From Nonomuraea typhae (GTDB lineage Bacteria > Actinomycetota > Actinomycetes > Streptosporangiales > Streptosporangiaceae): 64,000 nt of DNA. This document shows, in pieces, positions 20,185-29,011 of the stretch (its first letter is position 1; each line of letters starts with the position of its first letter). Under the pieces are notes generated by a model. It had not been told where the DNA came from. It did no database searches and saw only the letters and a list, made by a program, of their open reading frames with translations. The stretch spans positions 528,118-592,117 of the forward strand of contig NZ_VRLV01000007.1 of NCBI RefSeq assembly GCF_009760925.1. The letters run 5' to 3'. The position numbers and the translations under genes were made by a program.

Positions 20185-20913
20185 TTATCGGGGTTGCGGG
20201 AGGATCGCGGTGATTTCATCGTAGGCGGGCAGCGGCGGCTGCTCGTCCTGGAGCACCGCGAGCATCCCTCTGAGCGAGGCGCGATACAGCAGCGAGCCGG
20301 TGCTCACGCGGGCCACGCCCGCCGCGGCCAGCTCCGCCATCGGGGGCCCGTAGAGCACGTTGACCGGCAGGGGCGTGCTCCTGACCACCTCGGCGATCGC
20401 GGCCACGTCGGTCAGGCCGGGGACGAAGATGCCGTCGGCCTTCTCGTAGGCGTGGATCCGCTCGGCGGCGTCGTCGCCCGTCTTCAGCCAGTGGACGTCG
20501 GTGCGGGCGTTGACGAAGACGCCGTGGCCGAGCGCGGCCTCGATGATCTCCTGGTGGTGGGCGATCTCCCGCAGGGTGCCGTCGGGGCGCCCGTCCTCGA
20601 GGTTCACGCCCGCCACGCCCGCCCGGCCCAGCTCGGCGACCAGCGCGGCGACCTCGGCCGGGTCGTCGCTGAAGCCGCCCTCGATGTCCACGGTGACCAG
20701 GACGCCGAGCCCGGTCATCGCCTTGGCCAGGGCGATCGTCTCGTTCTTGGTGGCGCCGGCGGCGTCCGGCCTGCCGTGCACGGCGGCCACGCCGAGGCTG
20801 GTCGTCCCGATCGCCTGGTACCCGGCGTCGGCCAGCATGGCGGCCGAGCCGTAGTCCCAGGCGTTCGGCAGCAGCAGCGGGTCGCCGGGGACGTGCAGGT
20901 CGCGGAAGTTCAT
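20185..20913 (-). CDS. Isocitrate lyase/PEP mutase-family enzyme
   Basis: The product has 242 residues of a single TIM-barrel. LLPNAWDYGSAAMLADAGYQAIGTTS, VTVDIEGGFSDDP (metal-site Asp/Glu region), GVNLEDGRPDG and FVNARTDVHWL match the PEP-mutase/isocitrate-lyase superfamily. The active-site KCGH motif of true isocitrate lyases is absent, so carbon-carbon or carbon-phosphorus lyase/mutase specificity is unknown. The start overlaps the P450-like gene stop (ATGA), and GGAAG precedes the ATG, so the two are translationally coupled. Linkage to a SARP and an exporter suggests a biosynthetic role. Confidence 0.85.
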   Translation of the reverse strand: MNFRDLHVPGDPLLLPNAWDYGSAAMLADAGYQAIGTTSLGVAAVHGRPDAAGATKNETIALAKAMTGLGVLVTVDIEGGFSDDPAEVAALVAELGRAGVAGVNLEDGRPDGTLREIAHHQEIIEAALGHGVFVNARTDVHWLKTGDDAAERIHAYEKADGIFVPGLTDVAAIAEVVRSTPLPVNVLYGPPMAELAAAGVARVSTGSLLYRASLRGMLAVLQDEQPPLPAYDEITAILPQPR

Positions 20914-21611
20914 GAACGCTTCCCTTCGAGGTAGCCGGCCGCGATGGCCAGGGCGTGCGCGGAGGCCGGGCACGGCCGCACGCCGTGGCCGAACGTCAGA
21001 TGCGGCGTACGGCCGCGCGCGGGGTCGAACCGATCGGGATCCGGGAAGACCTCGGGGTCGCGGTTGGCGGCGACCAGGTCGATCTCCACGCCCACGCGGC
21101 GGGTGACCGTCAGCGGCGGATCGTGGCGCAGGGTCTCGTGCAGCAGGTCCTTGACCGGGATGCGGCCGTCGTCGTGGGCCAGCGCGTTCCGGATGAGCCC
21201 GGCGGTGGAGGCGTGCGCCTGGAGAAGGATCGTGATCATGGGGATGCCCAGGGGCAGCAGTTCCTTGACCGCCGCGTCGGCTTCGGGGCTCTCCTCGCCG
21301 GACAAATATCCGGCGGCCGCCCGCGCCACCGCCTCGACCTGCTCCACCCCGAACGCCCTGGTGGACACCTCGTCGTACGGCAGGCCCGCCATCCCTCTGG
21401 CCCTGGCCCTGAGCTCGGCCGGGTCGAACGCGGCCAGGAGCGCGACGACCTCTTCGCGGCGCCGGGCGTGGACGGGACCGGAGGCGAAGCGCGACACCTG
21501 CGCCCGCAGCCAGGCCAGGGTGCCGGGTTCGGCGTCCTGGGGGACCGGGGGCGGCACCAGGCGGCTGTCCTCCAGCGCCGCCGTGGCCTGCGCGTATCGG
21601 GTGATGACCAT
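20910..21611 (-). CDS. Very short cytochrome P450-like protein
   Basis: The product has only 233 residues against about 400 for a bacterial P450. It keeps P450 order: MVITRYAQATAALEDSRLVPP (beta-1 region), VSRFASGPVHARRR (helix C), an I-helix-like ILLQAHASTAGLIRNAL, the K-helix ExxR as HETLRHDPP, the meander NRDPEVFPDPDRFDPARG and the haem-ligand loop FGHGVRPCPAS with Cys. The helix D-H region is mostly missing and the protein ends soon after the Cys. It has its own start and an ATGA overlap with the next gene, so it looks maintained rather than decayed. Whether it binds haem or is catalytic cannot be told. Confidence 0.72.
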   Translation of the reverse strand: MVITRYAQATAALEDSRLVPPPVPQDAEPGTLAWLRAQVSRFASGPVHARRREEVVALLAAFDPAELRARARGMAGLPYDEVSTRAFGVEQVEAVARAAAGYLSGEESPEADAAVKELLPLGIPMITILLQAHASTAGLIRNALAHDDGRIPVKDLLHETLRHDPPLTVTRRVGVEIDLVAANRDPEVFPDPDRFDPARGRTPHLTFGHGVRPCPASAHALAIAAGYLEGKRS

Positions 21612-21672
21612 GCCACGAGCCTAGGGCGGTTTCCCTTCGACGCCGGTCGAAGGGTGGCCGCCCGGGCTCACG

Positions 21673-22353
21673 TCAGGCGGCCAGGTGCTCCTGTGGCCCG
21701 GCGGCCGTGGTCGGCGGCGGCGCGGGGGAGGAGCAGGTGGGCGCCGTGGGGATGGTGACCGGGCGGCGGTGCTCACGCAGGATGGCGAAGCTCATCTGCA
21801 CCAGCAGGGCGATCTCGGCCAGCACCAGGGCGCGCTCCAGCAGGCCGTAGTAGGCGACGCCGCCGATCAGCGGCGAGATGAAGGAGGCCGGGTGCGAGGC
21901 CAGGTAGATGACCAGGGCGAAGGTGGAGGTCACGGCGAGCGCGCGGACGGCGTTCCACCGGGGAAGGGCGCTGCGGGCGCGGGCCAGCATCCAGCCGGCG
22001 ACGGGCAACGTGGTGAAGACCACGGCCGCCGACCAGCGGTGGATCTCGCCGGCCAGTGACTTGATGGCGACACCGTGCGGGTCGGTGGGGAACACGGCGC
22101 TGAGCATCAGCCCCGCGGCCCCTGCCAGCAGCAGCACCCGGGTGGCCGCGCTGCGGCCGGCCTCGCGCACGGCCAGGCCGTACGCGAGGAAGACGCAGGT
22201 GGCGGCCATCCCGAGCATGCCGACCACGACTGGCACCAGACCACCGGAGACCAGTACGTAGTCGCTGAGCAGCGGCTGTTCGGGCAGCGCGACCTGGGCG
22301 TAGCCCAGCGCGGCTATCGCGACCAGCGCGCCGCCCACGGCGCCCCAGATCAT
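21673..22353 (-). CDS. DUF998-like membrane protein
   Basis: The product has 226 residues with about six hydrophobic helices, starting with IWGAVGGALVAIAALGYAQV. The segment LSAVFPTDPHGVAIKSLAGEIHRWSAAVVFTTLP resembles DUF998-type proteins, whose role is unknown. A Pro/Thr-rich tail of about 35 residues ends the protein. Its start overlaps the glycosyltransferase stop (ATGA), so it may work in the same membrane process. Confidence 0.7.
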   Translation of the reverse strand: MIWGAVGGALVAIAALGYAQVALPEQPLLSDYVLVSGGLVPVVVGMLGMAATCVFLAYGLAVREAGRSAATRVLLLAGAAGLMLSAVFPTDPHGVAIKSLAGEIHRWSAAVVFTTLPVAGWMLARARSALPRWNAVRALAVTSTFALVIYLASHPASFISPLIGGVAYYGLLERALVLAEIALLVQMSFAILREHRRPVTIPTAPTCSSPAPPPTTAAGPQEHLAA

Positions 22354-23555
22354 CTCATCACCTCATCGTAGATCGCCTCGAAACGGGCCAGGGAGTTCTG
22401 GTGGTCGTGGGTGAGGGCGAGCTCGCGGCTGGCCTTGCCCATGACCATGCGCAGTCCCTCGTCGGACAGCAGCGCGGTGAGGTTCTTGGCCAGCGCCATG
22501 ACGTCACCGGGCGGGAACAGGAAGCCGTTGTCGTCCACGAGGTGGGGCAGCGCCATGGCGTCGGCCACGACGACGGGCAGTCCTGAGGCCATGGCCTCGA
22601 GCGTGGCGATGCTCTGGAGCTCGGCGATGCTCGGCATGGCGAAGATGTCGGCGGCGGCGAATGCCTGCGGCATCTGCTCGTCGGGCACGAAGCCGAGGAA
22701 GAACACCCGCTCGGCCACGCCGATCCGCCTGGCCAGCTTCTCCAGGATCTCGCGCTGGTTGCCCCGGCCGACGAACGCGATCTGGGCGTCGGTGTCGTTG
22801 AGGACGTACGGCAGCGCGCGGACGAGGTCGTCCAGGCGCTTCTCCTCGTCCAGGCGGCCGACGAACAGGATGGTCGGGCGGTCGGGCAGGTCGAACATCT
22901 TGCGCGCCCACTGCTTGGGCTCGGTGTGCGGGTGGAAGCGGGTCAGGTCGATGCCGCAGGAGACGGGCTCGACCTCGCGGGTGAAGCCCTGGTCGGCCAG
23001 GAGCTTGGCGGCCAGCGGGGTGGGAGTGGTCACCCGCTGGGTGCGGTTGAAGATGCGGCGGAAGTCGCGCCAGGCGAGCTGGGCGGCCTTGGCGCGCAGC
23101 CGCTCAGGGATGTGCCCGAACTGGAAGAGGTTGTCGGGCATGAAGTGGTTGGTGGCCACGATGGGCACGCCGCGGCGCCGGCAGGCGGCGATGGCGGACC
23201 GGCCGACCACGAAGTGGCCCTGGCAGTGCAGCACGTCGGGGTCGATGGCCTCGACGAGCCGGTCGAGCCTGGTGGGCACGGCCACCCGCATCGTGGGGTG
23301 GACGAACAGGGGGGCCGAGCGCAGCCTGTGCATGATCACGCCGTCGACGACCTCCGCCTTGGCCGGGCCTTCGTCGGACTGGCAGATCACGTGGACCTCG
23401 TTGCCGCGTTCGGCCAGGCCGGTGGCCAGCCGGTAGGTGAACACGGCGGTGCCGTTGACGTCCGGCGGATAGGTGTCGGTGGAGATCAGGATGCGCCTGG
23501 GCCGGTCAGTCGCGGGCTGGAGCTCGTTGGCGCCGGTCGGCAGGGGCATGGCCAT
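22350..23555 (-). CDS. GT4-family glycosyltransferase
   Basis: The product has 401 residues with a two-domain GT-B fold. The acceptor half begins RILISTDTYPPDVNGTAVFTYRLA; the donor half has ILFVGRLDEEKRLDDLVRALPYV and the EX7E-type region SIAELQSIATLEAMASGLPVV, which binds the nucleotide sugar. It resembles phosphatidylinositol mannosyltransferases and diacylglycerol glucosyltransferases of actinomycetes, so a lipid acceptor is plausible. It lies one base after the EamA gene and overlaps the DUF998-like gene. The acceptor and sugar are not determined by the sequence. Confidence 0.88.
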   Translation of the reverse strand: MAMPLPTGANELQPATDRPRRILISTDTYPPDVNGTAVFTYRLATGLAERGNEVHVICQSDEGPAKAEVVDGVIMHRLRSAPLFVHPTMRVAVPTRLDRLVEAIDPDVLHCQGHFVVGRSAIAACRRRGVPIVATNHFMPDNLFQFGHIPERLRAKAAQLAWRDFRRIFNRTQRVTTPTPLAAKLLADQGFTREVEPVSCGIDLTRFHPHTEPKQWARKMFDLPDRPTILFVGRLDEEKRLDDLVRALPYVLNDTDAQIAFVGRGNQREILEKLARRIGVAERVFFLGFVPDEQMPQAFAAADIFAMPSIAELQSIATLEAMASGLPVVVADAMALPHLVDDNGFLFPPGDVMALAKNLTALLSDEGLRMVMGKASRELALTHDHQNSLARFEAIYDEVMR

Positions 23556-23556
23556 G

Positions 23557-24360
23557 TCAGGCGTTCCTTTCCAAGGGGGTCGTGCGGGCTAGTGCCACGG
23601 TTCCGGCCGCGGCGAGCGCGGCGGCGGCGATGGGGGCAACGCCGGTGGGCAGAGGTTCGCCGAGCAGCAGGGCGCCGAAGGCGACCGCGGTGAGCGGGTC
23701 GGCGATCTGCAGCGAGGCGAAGGACACGCCGAAGTGGCCTACGGCGTAGGCGCGCTGCAGCACCGCCAGGGCGGCCAGCGCGGGGACGGGCAGGGCGAGC
23801 AGGTACCACCAGTTCCAGCCGCCGTCCACGAGCACCCTCACGAGGGTGGCCGTGGCGCCGTAGAGCACTCCGGAGCTGGTGGCGAGCAGGGCGGCGCGAC
23901 CGGCGGGGGAGGCGATCCTGGAGCCGGCCCAGAGCGCCACCGCGGCGACCCCGGAGACGGCGAACAGGGTCGCCAACCCCTGGGGGCTGAGGTAGGTCGG
24001 GCCGTCATGTGGGGGAACCAGGAGCACCAGGCCGATCAGGCCGATGGCGACGACACCCGCCGACATCAGCTCCATGCGGGTGGGCTTGCGCTTGTGCAGC
24101 GCCGCCGCGATGGGCAGGGCGAACAGCAGGCTGGCCACCCCCATCGGCTGCACGATCGTCAGCGGTCCGGCGCTCAGCGCGAAGATGTGCAGGCCGCCGC
24201 CGATCAGGATGGAGACTCCGCCGATCGCCCATCGGGGCTTCCTGAGCAGGGTCAGAAGGCGGGGCTTGCTGGAGCCGACTGCTTCGTACTGCTGGAGTGC
24301 CGCGCCGAGCGCGAAGAACAGCGAGCCGATCAGGGCGATCGCCGCGGCCAGCACAGTCAT
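23557..24360 (-). CDS. EamA/DMT-family transporter
   Basis: The product has 267 residues and about nine to ten hydrophobic helices in two repeated halves, typical of the drug/metabolite transporter superfamily. AAAGGAG lies about seven bases before the ATG. The start MTVLAAAIALIGSLFFALGAALQQ resembles the DMT subgroup often annotated NIPA-like or EamA. The substrate is unknown. It is the first gene of a tightly spaced minus-strand run and ends one base from the glycosyltransferase start. Confidence 0.82.
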   Translation of the reverse strand: MTVLAAAIALIGSLFFALGAALQQYEAVGSSKPRLLTLLRKPRWAIGGVSILIGGGLHIFALSAGPLTIVQPMGVASLLFALPIAAALHKRKPTRMELMSAGVVAIGLIGLVLLVPPHDGPTYLSPQGLATLFAVSGVAAVALWAGSRIASPAGRAALLATSSGVLYGATATLVRVLVDGGWNWWYLLALPVPALAALAVLQRAYAVGHFGVSFASLQIADPLTAVAFGALLLGEPLPTGVAPIAAAALAAAGTVALARTTPLERNA

Positions 24361-24397
24361 GAAACGCTCCTTTCATATGAATCGTCGCCAGATAGGG

Positions 24398-25018
24398 TCA
24401 AACCGACGTGTCCACAGGAAGACGTTCCGCCGAATCCTGAGTAGCGCGTCGCTTCTTTCTGATAAAGCGCACTACCTCTACAACGCCGGTGATCGTCACC
24501 GCGATCCCGAGACCGAGAAGAAGGCCCATGATGGGGTCGTTCTCGAAAGCCATACCGCCGAAATACCCGATGACGGCGGAATAAATGGCCCACGAGGCGG
24601 CCGCGATCGCGTCGAAGAACGTGAACGAGCGCAGCGGGTAGCGCACCGCGCCCATCGTCAAGGTCGTGGCCGTGCGTCCGCCGGGAATGTACCTCGCCAC
24701 CACCAGCACCAGACCGCCCCGCTCGGCCAGCGCGTTGCGCGCCCACACGAAGGCTTTGCGCTCGCGGAGCCGCCCGCCGAACTTGCGGCCGATGAGGTAC
24801 GAGATGTGGTCGCCGGCGAAGGCGCCGAGCGCGGCCACCACGATGATCAGCACCAGGTTGGTCTGCCCGCTGGCCGCGAACACCGCCGCGGTGATCACCG
24901 AGGTCTCCGCGGGCACGATGGGGAAGAACCCGTCGAGCACCGCGAGTGCGAACAGCGCGACGTACAGCCACGGCGAGGACATGACCTGCTGGAGCAGGTC
25001 GAGAATCGCGTGAGACAT
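24398..25018 (-). CDS. DedA-family membrane protein
   Basis: The product has 206 residues. PIVPAETSVITAAVFAASGQ, GAFAGDHISYLIGRKFGGR and ARYIPGGRTATTLTMGAVRYP are the DedA/SNARE-associated signature segments, including the conserved Arg and Pro-Gly. Family members are undecaprenyl-phosphate or phospholipid translocases and support envelope integrity. ATG 25018 is chosen since GGAG sits eight bases upstream; GTG 25027 would touch it. It precedes the EamA gene by 37 bases and could head the same operon. Confidence 0.9.
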   Translation of the reverse strand: MSHAILDLLQQVMSSPWLYVALFALAVLDGFFPIVPAETSVITAAVFAASGQTNLVLIIVVAALGAFAGDHISYLIGRKFGGRLRERKAFVWARNALAERGGLVLVVARYIPGGRTATTLTMGAVRYPLRSFTFFDAIAAASWAIYSAVIGYFGGMAFENDPIMGLLLGLGIAVTITGVVEVVRFIRKKRRATQDSAERLPVDTSV

Positions 25019-25380
25019 GTCGTGCACTCCGAATCTTCATTGGCCCCACCACCATCTCGGCGGAGGGGTCGGCGAGGCATCGGGGGATTACCCCCTAAGG
25101 TCACCGGCTGACCCCTGAGTCGTTCTCGGGGTCAGGCCACCTCGAAGGTAAGAAGTCCGCAGTTCACGGCACATCGGACGTTCGGTACGTACCACCCCCG
25201 ACTTTCGTCAGGGTCGCGGTACGACCTCCGGCTGACACCTCCTATCCAAGCCTGGGTAAACCAGAGAAACAGGAGTGCAGGTATCCGAGTTGGGGGTGGG
25301 GCTAGCCCTACTTCCGGCAGGGGATCTCACACCACCTTCGGCAGGTCCGGGCGGTCCCCGGCGCCCGCTACCGTCGAGGC
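25019..25380. other. Intergenic region between divergent dedA-like and sensor-kinase genes
   Basis: No gene is seen in these 362 bases. On the dedA side two simple hairpins occur: GGGGG-ATTA-CCCCC at 25082-25095 and CTGACCCC / GGGGTCAG at 25108-25135. They would sit in the dedA 5' leader. I cannot match them to a known riboswitch class. Promoters for both genes must lie here but none is compelling. Confidence 0.4.
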
Positions 25381-26580
25381 GTGAACCACCTCCGGCGCGC
25401 CACCCGCCGCCAGACCACCTCTGACGTGCTCCTTTGGGCGGTCCTGACGATTCTCGCCGCCGCGACGGGGCCCGACCCGATGGCCGAGCCCGGCGCCTTC
25501 CTCCTCGTCACCGGCGGGCGCGTGCTCATCCTGACGGCCGCCGTGCTCCTGGGCCGCCCCTGGCCGTGGGCCGCCGTGGCGCTGATCACCCTGGTCGCGC
25601 CCTGGGATCTCGGCGTCGGCTTCGCCACCATGGACCTGAGCTGGTGGCCGGGACTCGGCGTCACGAAGGTCGTGCCGATCACCTCGCTGACGCCCGCGAT
25701 CGTCTGGTACGCCTACCTGGCCGGGCGCCGGATCGAGGAACTCCGCCTGCCGCTGGCCGTCTTCCTGGGCGTGGCCGGGGCGGGGTCCGGGCTCGTGCTC
25801 GTCTCCGGCGGGCGGCCCGAGGACTGGATCGGGGTGAGCACCGCGCTGGTGGCCACGTACGCGGCGCCGTACCTGCTGGGGGTGCTCAGGCGGCGGCTGG
25901 GCTTCCAGCGGGCACGTGCGCAGGCCGCGGCCGAGGCCCAGGCGCGCCTGCGCGAGCGCACCAGGATCGCGCACGACATGCACGACTCGCTCGGCCACGA
26001 CCTGGCGCTCATCGCGGTGCGCGCGGCCGGGCTGGAGGTGTCGCCGGGGCTCACGCCCGCGCAGGTCACGGCGGCCGGCGAGCTGCGCGAGGCGGCGGCC
26101 GAGGCCACCGAGCGGCTGCGCCAGATCGTCGGGTTCCTGCGCGACCAGGGGCAGGGCGCGCCGCTGGAACCCGTGGGAGAAGGCGTGGCCGAGCTGGTCG
26201 AACGGGCCCGCGCCTCCGGCATGGACATCACCTTGAACCAGACGGGTGAGCCGTCCCCGCTGGCCCATCGCGTGGTCCAGGAGGGGCTGACCAACGCCGC
26301 CAAGCACGCGCCGGGGGCACCGGTCACGGTGACGGCCGGTCCGTGGCGGGTGAGCGTGGCGAACGGCGCGGCGCGCGGGCGCGCCACCGCGATCGGCGGC
26401 GGCACCGGCCTGGCCGCGCTGCGCGAGCGGGTACGGCTGGCCGGGGGCACCCTGACCGCCGGTCCGCACGGTTATGGGTACGAGCTGGCCGTCGAGCTCC
26501 CCCGTGCGGGGGAGGCGGATCCCCGCCCGGTGGGAGGGCCCGCGCCGGCCGCCACGCCACGATCGGAGCATGACCAGTGA
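25381..26580 (+). CDS. NarL-type sensor histidine kinase (orphan)
   Basis: The product has 399 residues. About four to five membrane helices (residues 15-180) are followed by a HisKA_3 dimerisation domain RTRIAHDMHDSLGHDLALIA with the phospho-accepting His near residue 201. A degenerate HATPase_c domain follows (VVQEGLTNAAKHAPG as N-box, GGGTGLAALRERVRLAGG as G-box). Such kinases normally pair with an adjacent LuxR-type regulator, but none is here; a membrane protein overlaps its 3' end instead. The signal is unknown. GTG 25381 has only a weak GAGG upstream. Confidence 0.88.
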   Translation: MNHLRRATRRQTTSDVLLWAVLTILAAATGPDPMAEPGAFLLVTGGRVLILTAAVLLGRPWPWAAVALITLVAPWDLGVGFATMDLSWWPGLGVTKVVPITSLTPAIVWYAYLAGRRIEELRLPLAVFLGVAGAGSGLVLVSGGRPEDWIGVSTALVATYAAPYLLGVLRRRLGFQRARAQAAAEAQARLRERTRIAHDMHDSLGHDLALIAVRAAGLEVSPGLTPAQVTAAGELREAAAEATERLRQIVGFLRDQGQGAPLEPVGEGVAELVERARASGMDITLNQTGEPSPLAHRVVQEGLTNAAKHAPGAPVTVTAGPWRVSVANGAARGRATAIGGGTGLAALRERVRLAGGTLTAGPHGYGYELAVELPRAGEADPRPVGGPAPAATPRSEHDQ

Positions 26581-27613
26581 ACGAGCCGGAATAGGCCGCA
26601 TCACCGCGGCGGCGGTCGCGATGGCGGCCATGCTGCCCTACCTCACCATCAAGATCATCTGGCTGTCGGGCAACCCGATCGGCGTCTCCGACCCCGGCTT
26701 CCTCGACAACACCGTCATGGTCGCCATGAACGCGGTGACCTTCGGCATGGACCTCGTCGGGCTGGTGCTGGCGCTGTCGTTCACCATGCGGTGGGGGATG
26801 CGGCTGCCCGCCTGGCTCGTGCTGCTGCCCATGTGGGTGGGCATCGGCCTGCTGTCGATCATCCTGGTGACCGCGCCGGCGGGGTTCGCGCTCCAGGGGG
26901 CGTCGATCTTCCAGGTGGGCGGGCCGATCGCGTCGTGGGTGTACACGGCGGTGTACGGCGGTTTCATCGGCCAGGCGATCGGGCTCATCGTCGCCTTCAC
27001 CCTCTACGCCCGCGCCCGCTGGCCGCACGCCTTCACCTCGGCGCCGCGCGTCGGCCGCACCCTGCCCCTTCAGCTCGTCATGGCCCGCGGCGCGCTGGTC
27101 ATGGCGGTGGCGCTCGGCGGCATCAGGCTCTTCTGGGGCTTCGGCGGCACGCTCGGCCTGCCCCCCGAGATCGTCGCGGCCTCGACGAACGTCGCGCTGC
27201 TGCAGCACGGCGTGAAGGGCGCGCTCATCGTGGCCGCCGGGGTCGCGCTCCTGGCCATGGTCAAGGGGTACGGCAGGCGTCCGGCCCTCTTGCTGGCCAC
27301 GGCCTGGGTCGGCACCGGCTCGATGTTCGGCTGGGGCCTCTACGGCATGGTCGTCACGCTGAGCGCGGGCCCGCTGGGCGCCGGTGTGCCCACCCCGGTG
27401 CCGGACCTGGTGGAGCTGTTCGTCATGCTGACCGGCCTGGTGATGGCGGTGTGCGGGGCGATGGTCCTGGTGGAGCGGGCGGGACGCTCAGGCGTGGGCC
27501 ACGTGCATGCGGCGCAGGACCCGCTTGAAGGCGACGATCGAGAAGGCGATCGCCGAGCCGCTGATCAGCGCGACCACGCCGGTGCGCACCAGCATGTAGC
27601 CCTGGAGCTGTGA
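26570..27613 (+). CDS. Membrane protein of unknown function, coupled to the sensor kinase
   Basis: The product has 347 residues with about eight hydrophobic helices, including MLPYLTIKIIWLSGNPIGVS and AWLVLLPMWVGIGLLSIILV. The start overlaps the kinase stop by 11 bases, with CGGAG just upstream, so it is co-translated with the kinase and may be its target or accessory sensor. I do not recognise the family. The last 40 or so residues after VERAGRSG are hydrophilic, and their DNA is antisense to the end of the next gene (126-base overlap), so the natural C-terminus may be an extension that is not conserved. Confidence 0.7.
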   Translation: MTSERAGIGRITAAAVAMAAMLPYLTIKIIWLSGNPIGVSDPGFLDNTVMVAMNAVTFGMDLVGLVLALSFTMRWGMRLPAWLVLLPMWVGIGLLSIILVTAPAGFALQGASIFQVGGPIASWVYTAVYGGFIGQAIGLIVAFTLYARARWPHAFTSAPRVGRTLPLQLVMARGALVMAVALGGIRLFWGFGGTLGLPPEIVAASTNVALLQHGVKGALIVAAGVALLAMVKGYGRRPALLLATAWVGTGSMFGWGLYGMVVTLSAGPLGAGVPTPVPDLVELFVMLTGLVMAVCGAMVLVERAGRSGVGHVHAAQDPLEGDDREGDRRAADQRDHAGAHQHVALEL

Positions 27614-28120
27614 CTCGTTGAGCGCCAGCCAGATGCTCACGGTCGAGTTGGCCAGCAGCACGAAGCCCCACAGCAGCGTGATCCGGGCGAAGAACCTGCG
27701 CATCCGCTCGTGCTTGAGCACCACGGAGGGCAGATGGACGTAGTCGAGGGTGAGCTTCTGCACGAGCGGCTTGTTCAGCCGGACCGAGGCCAGGAAGACC
27801 ACGCTGATGCAGATGGTGCCGAGCTCCGGCTGGATCGCCCAGTAGTGCCAGTCGCCGGTCCAGAACGAGACCGCGGTGCGGAAGGTCAGGGCCAGCGCCG
27901 CCATCCACATCGTGGCCGGGATCTTGGCCCGCCGCGCCACCCGCCAGGCCAGCCCGCCGAACAACCACGCCAGGCCGGCGAACAGCGCCCCCTGCGTGCC
28001 CAGGACCGCCACGCTCGTGTACACGATGACCAGCGGCGCCACCACTGCCTCCAGCAGCTTGGGGGCCGCGTCGCGGGCGAGGATGGTCAGGCGTGGCAGG
28101 GTGATGGGAGGGTGGTTCAA
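27488..28120 (-). CDS. VC0807-like membrane protein
   Basis: The product has about 210 residues with roughly five to six hydrophobic helices. ARDAAPKLLEAVVAPLVIVYTSVAVLG near the start and SVRLNKPLVQKLTLDYVHLP in the middle resemble the VC0807 family of uncharacterised inner-membrane proteins. No ATG or GTG is well placed; TTG 28120 with CGGAG six bases upstream gives the expected N-terminus, while the open frame extends further upstream with low-quality sequence. The 3' end overlaps the convergent membrane protein gene by 126 bases. Confidence 0.6.
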   Translation of the reverse strand: MNHPPITLPRLTILARDAAPKLLEAVVAPLVIVYTSVAVLGTQGALFAGLAWLFGGLAWRVARRAKIPATMWMAALALTFRTAVSFWTGDWHYWAIQPELGTICISVVFLASVRLNKPLVQKLTLDYVHLPSVVLKHERMRRFFARITLLWGFVLLANSTVSIWLALNESQLQGYMLVRTGVVALISGSAIAFSIVAFKRVLRRMHVAHA

Positions 28121-28334
28121 GGCTGCTCCGCAGGTAGGCCGAGTCCATACGACTACCCGGGCGGCGGCGAACCGGGCTGGCCGTACGGATGGGTCGGTGT
28201 AACGGCACGGACACCTCGGCGCGCTGGACCGCGCGCCGGTGGCCAACCGTACCTGACCCGGGCCGGTGCGACTGCCACTTTTTGCACGTTCCACGCGCGG
28301 GTTACATACGCCTCACCTGCCGGGCAGGCCGGCC

Positions 28335-28982
28335 TTACCCCAGCGACGTGGTGGCGAGTTTGGCCCCGAAGCCCAGGAACAACGCCCCGACGCCGCTGGT
28401 GAGACCGGCCGACAGCTTGCGCCGGGCACGGAACTGGTTGGCCAGGAACGTCCCGCCGAAGATCAGCATGGTCAGGTAGAGGACGCTGAAGAGCTGGACG
28501 ATGGCGCCGAGGATGAGGAACGAGAACGCCGGGGCGGTGTAGCCGGGGTCGACGAACTGGATGAAGAACGAGACGAAGAACAGGATCGCCTTCGGGTTCA
28601 GCAGGCTGACGACGAGCGCCTTGCGGAAAGGGCTGACCCGATCGACCTCCTGCGGCCGGGTCACCATCTCGGCGGGGGCCCGCCAGGCTCGCCAGGCGCC
28701 GCGCAGCATCTGGAAGCCGATCCACGCCAGGTACCCGGCCCCCGCGTACTTGACGACGGCGAACAGGACCGGGTTGGACTTCAGCAGGGAGGCGGCGCCG
28801 ATGGCGGCCAGCAGCATGAGGATGGAGTCGCCGGCGAAGACGCCCGCGGCGGCGCGGTAGCCCTGCCTGACGCCGCGCTGGGCGGCGAGGCTGAGCACGT
28901 ACAGCGAATTGGGGCCGGGCAGCAGGATGATGAACAGTGCACCGAGCGCAAAGGTCCAGATATCGGTGATGCCAAAAAGCAT
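28335..28982 (-). CDS. LysE/RhtB-family amino-acid exporter
   Basis: The product has 215 residues and six hydrophobic helices. The N-terminal LLPGPNSLYVLSLAAQRGVRQGYRAA is the LysE/RhtB/LeuE signature, and SLLNPKAILFFVSFFIQFV is the conserved fourth-helix region. It would export an amino acid or related metabolite. ATG 28982 fits the AGGAG upstream; the GTG six bases earlier is an alternative. It follows the AAA-ATPase gene by 29 bases. Confidence 0.9.
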   Translation of the reverse strand: MLFGITDIWTFALGALFIILLPGPNSLYVLSLAAQRGVRQGYRAAAGVFAGDSILMLLAAIGAASLLKSNPVLFAVVKYAGAGYLAWIGFQMLRGAWRAWRAPAEMVTRPQEVDRVSPFRKALVVSLLNPKAILFFVSFFIQFVDPGYTAPAFSFLILGAIVQLFSVLYLTMLIFGGTFLANQFRARRKLSAGLTSGVGALFLGFGAKLATTSLG

Positions 28983-29011
28983 GGCCACAAGCTCCTGAAA
29001 TTCGGGATATT

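Noticed and set aside
25082..25135. Possible riboswitch in the dedA-type leader
   Set aside because: Only two simple hairpins are seen and no conserved riboswitch core could be recognised.
28150..28205. Minus-strand frame ending THPYGQPGSPPPG before a stop, resembling the start of Pro/Gly-rich membrane proteins
   Set aside because: There is no start codon at the right place and only about 15 residues, so it is at most a remnant.
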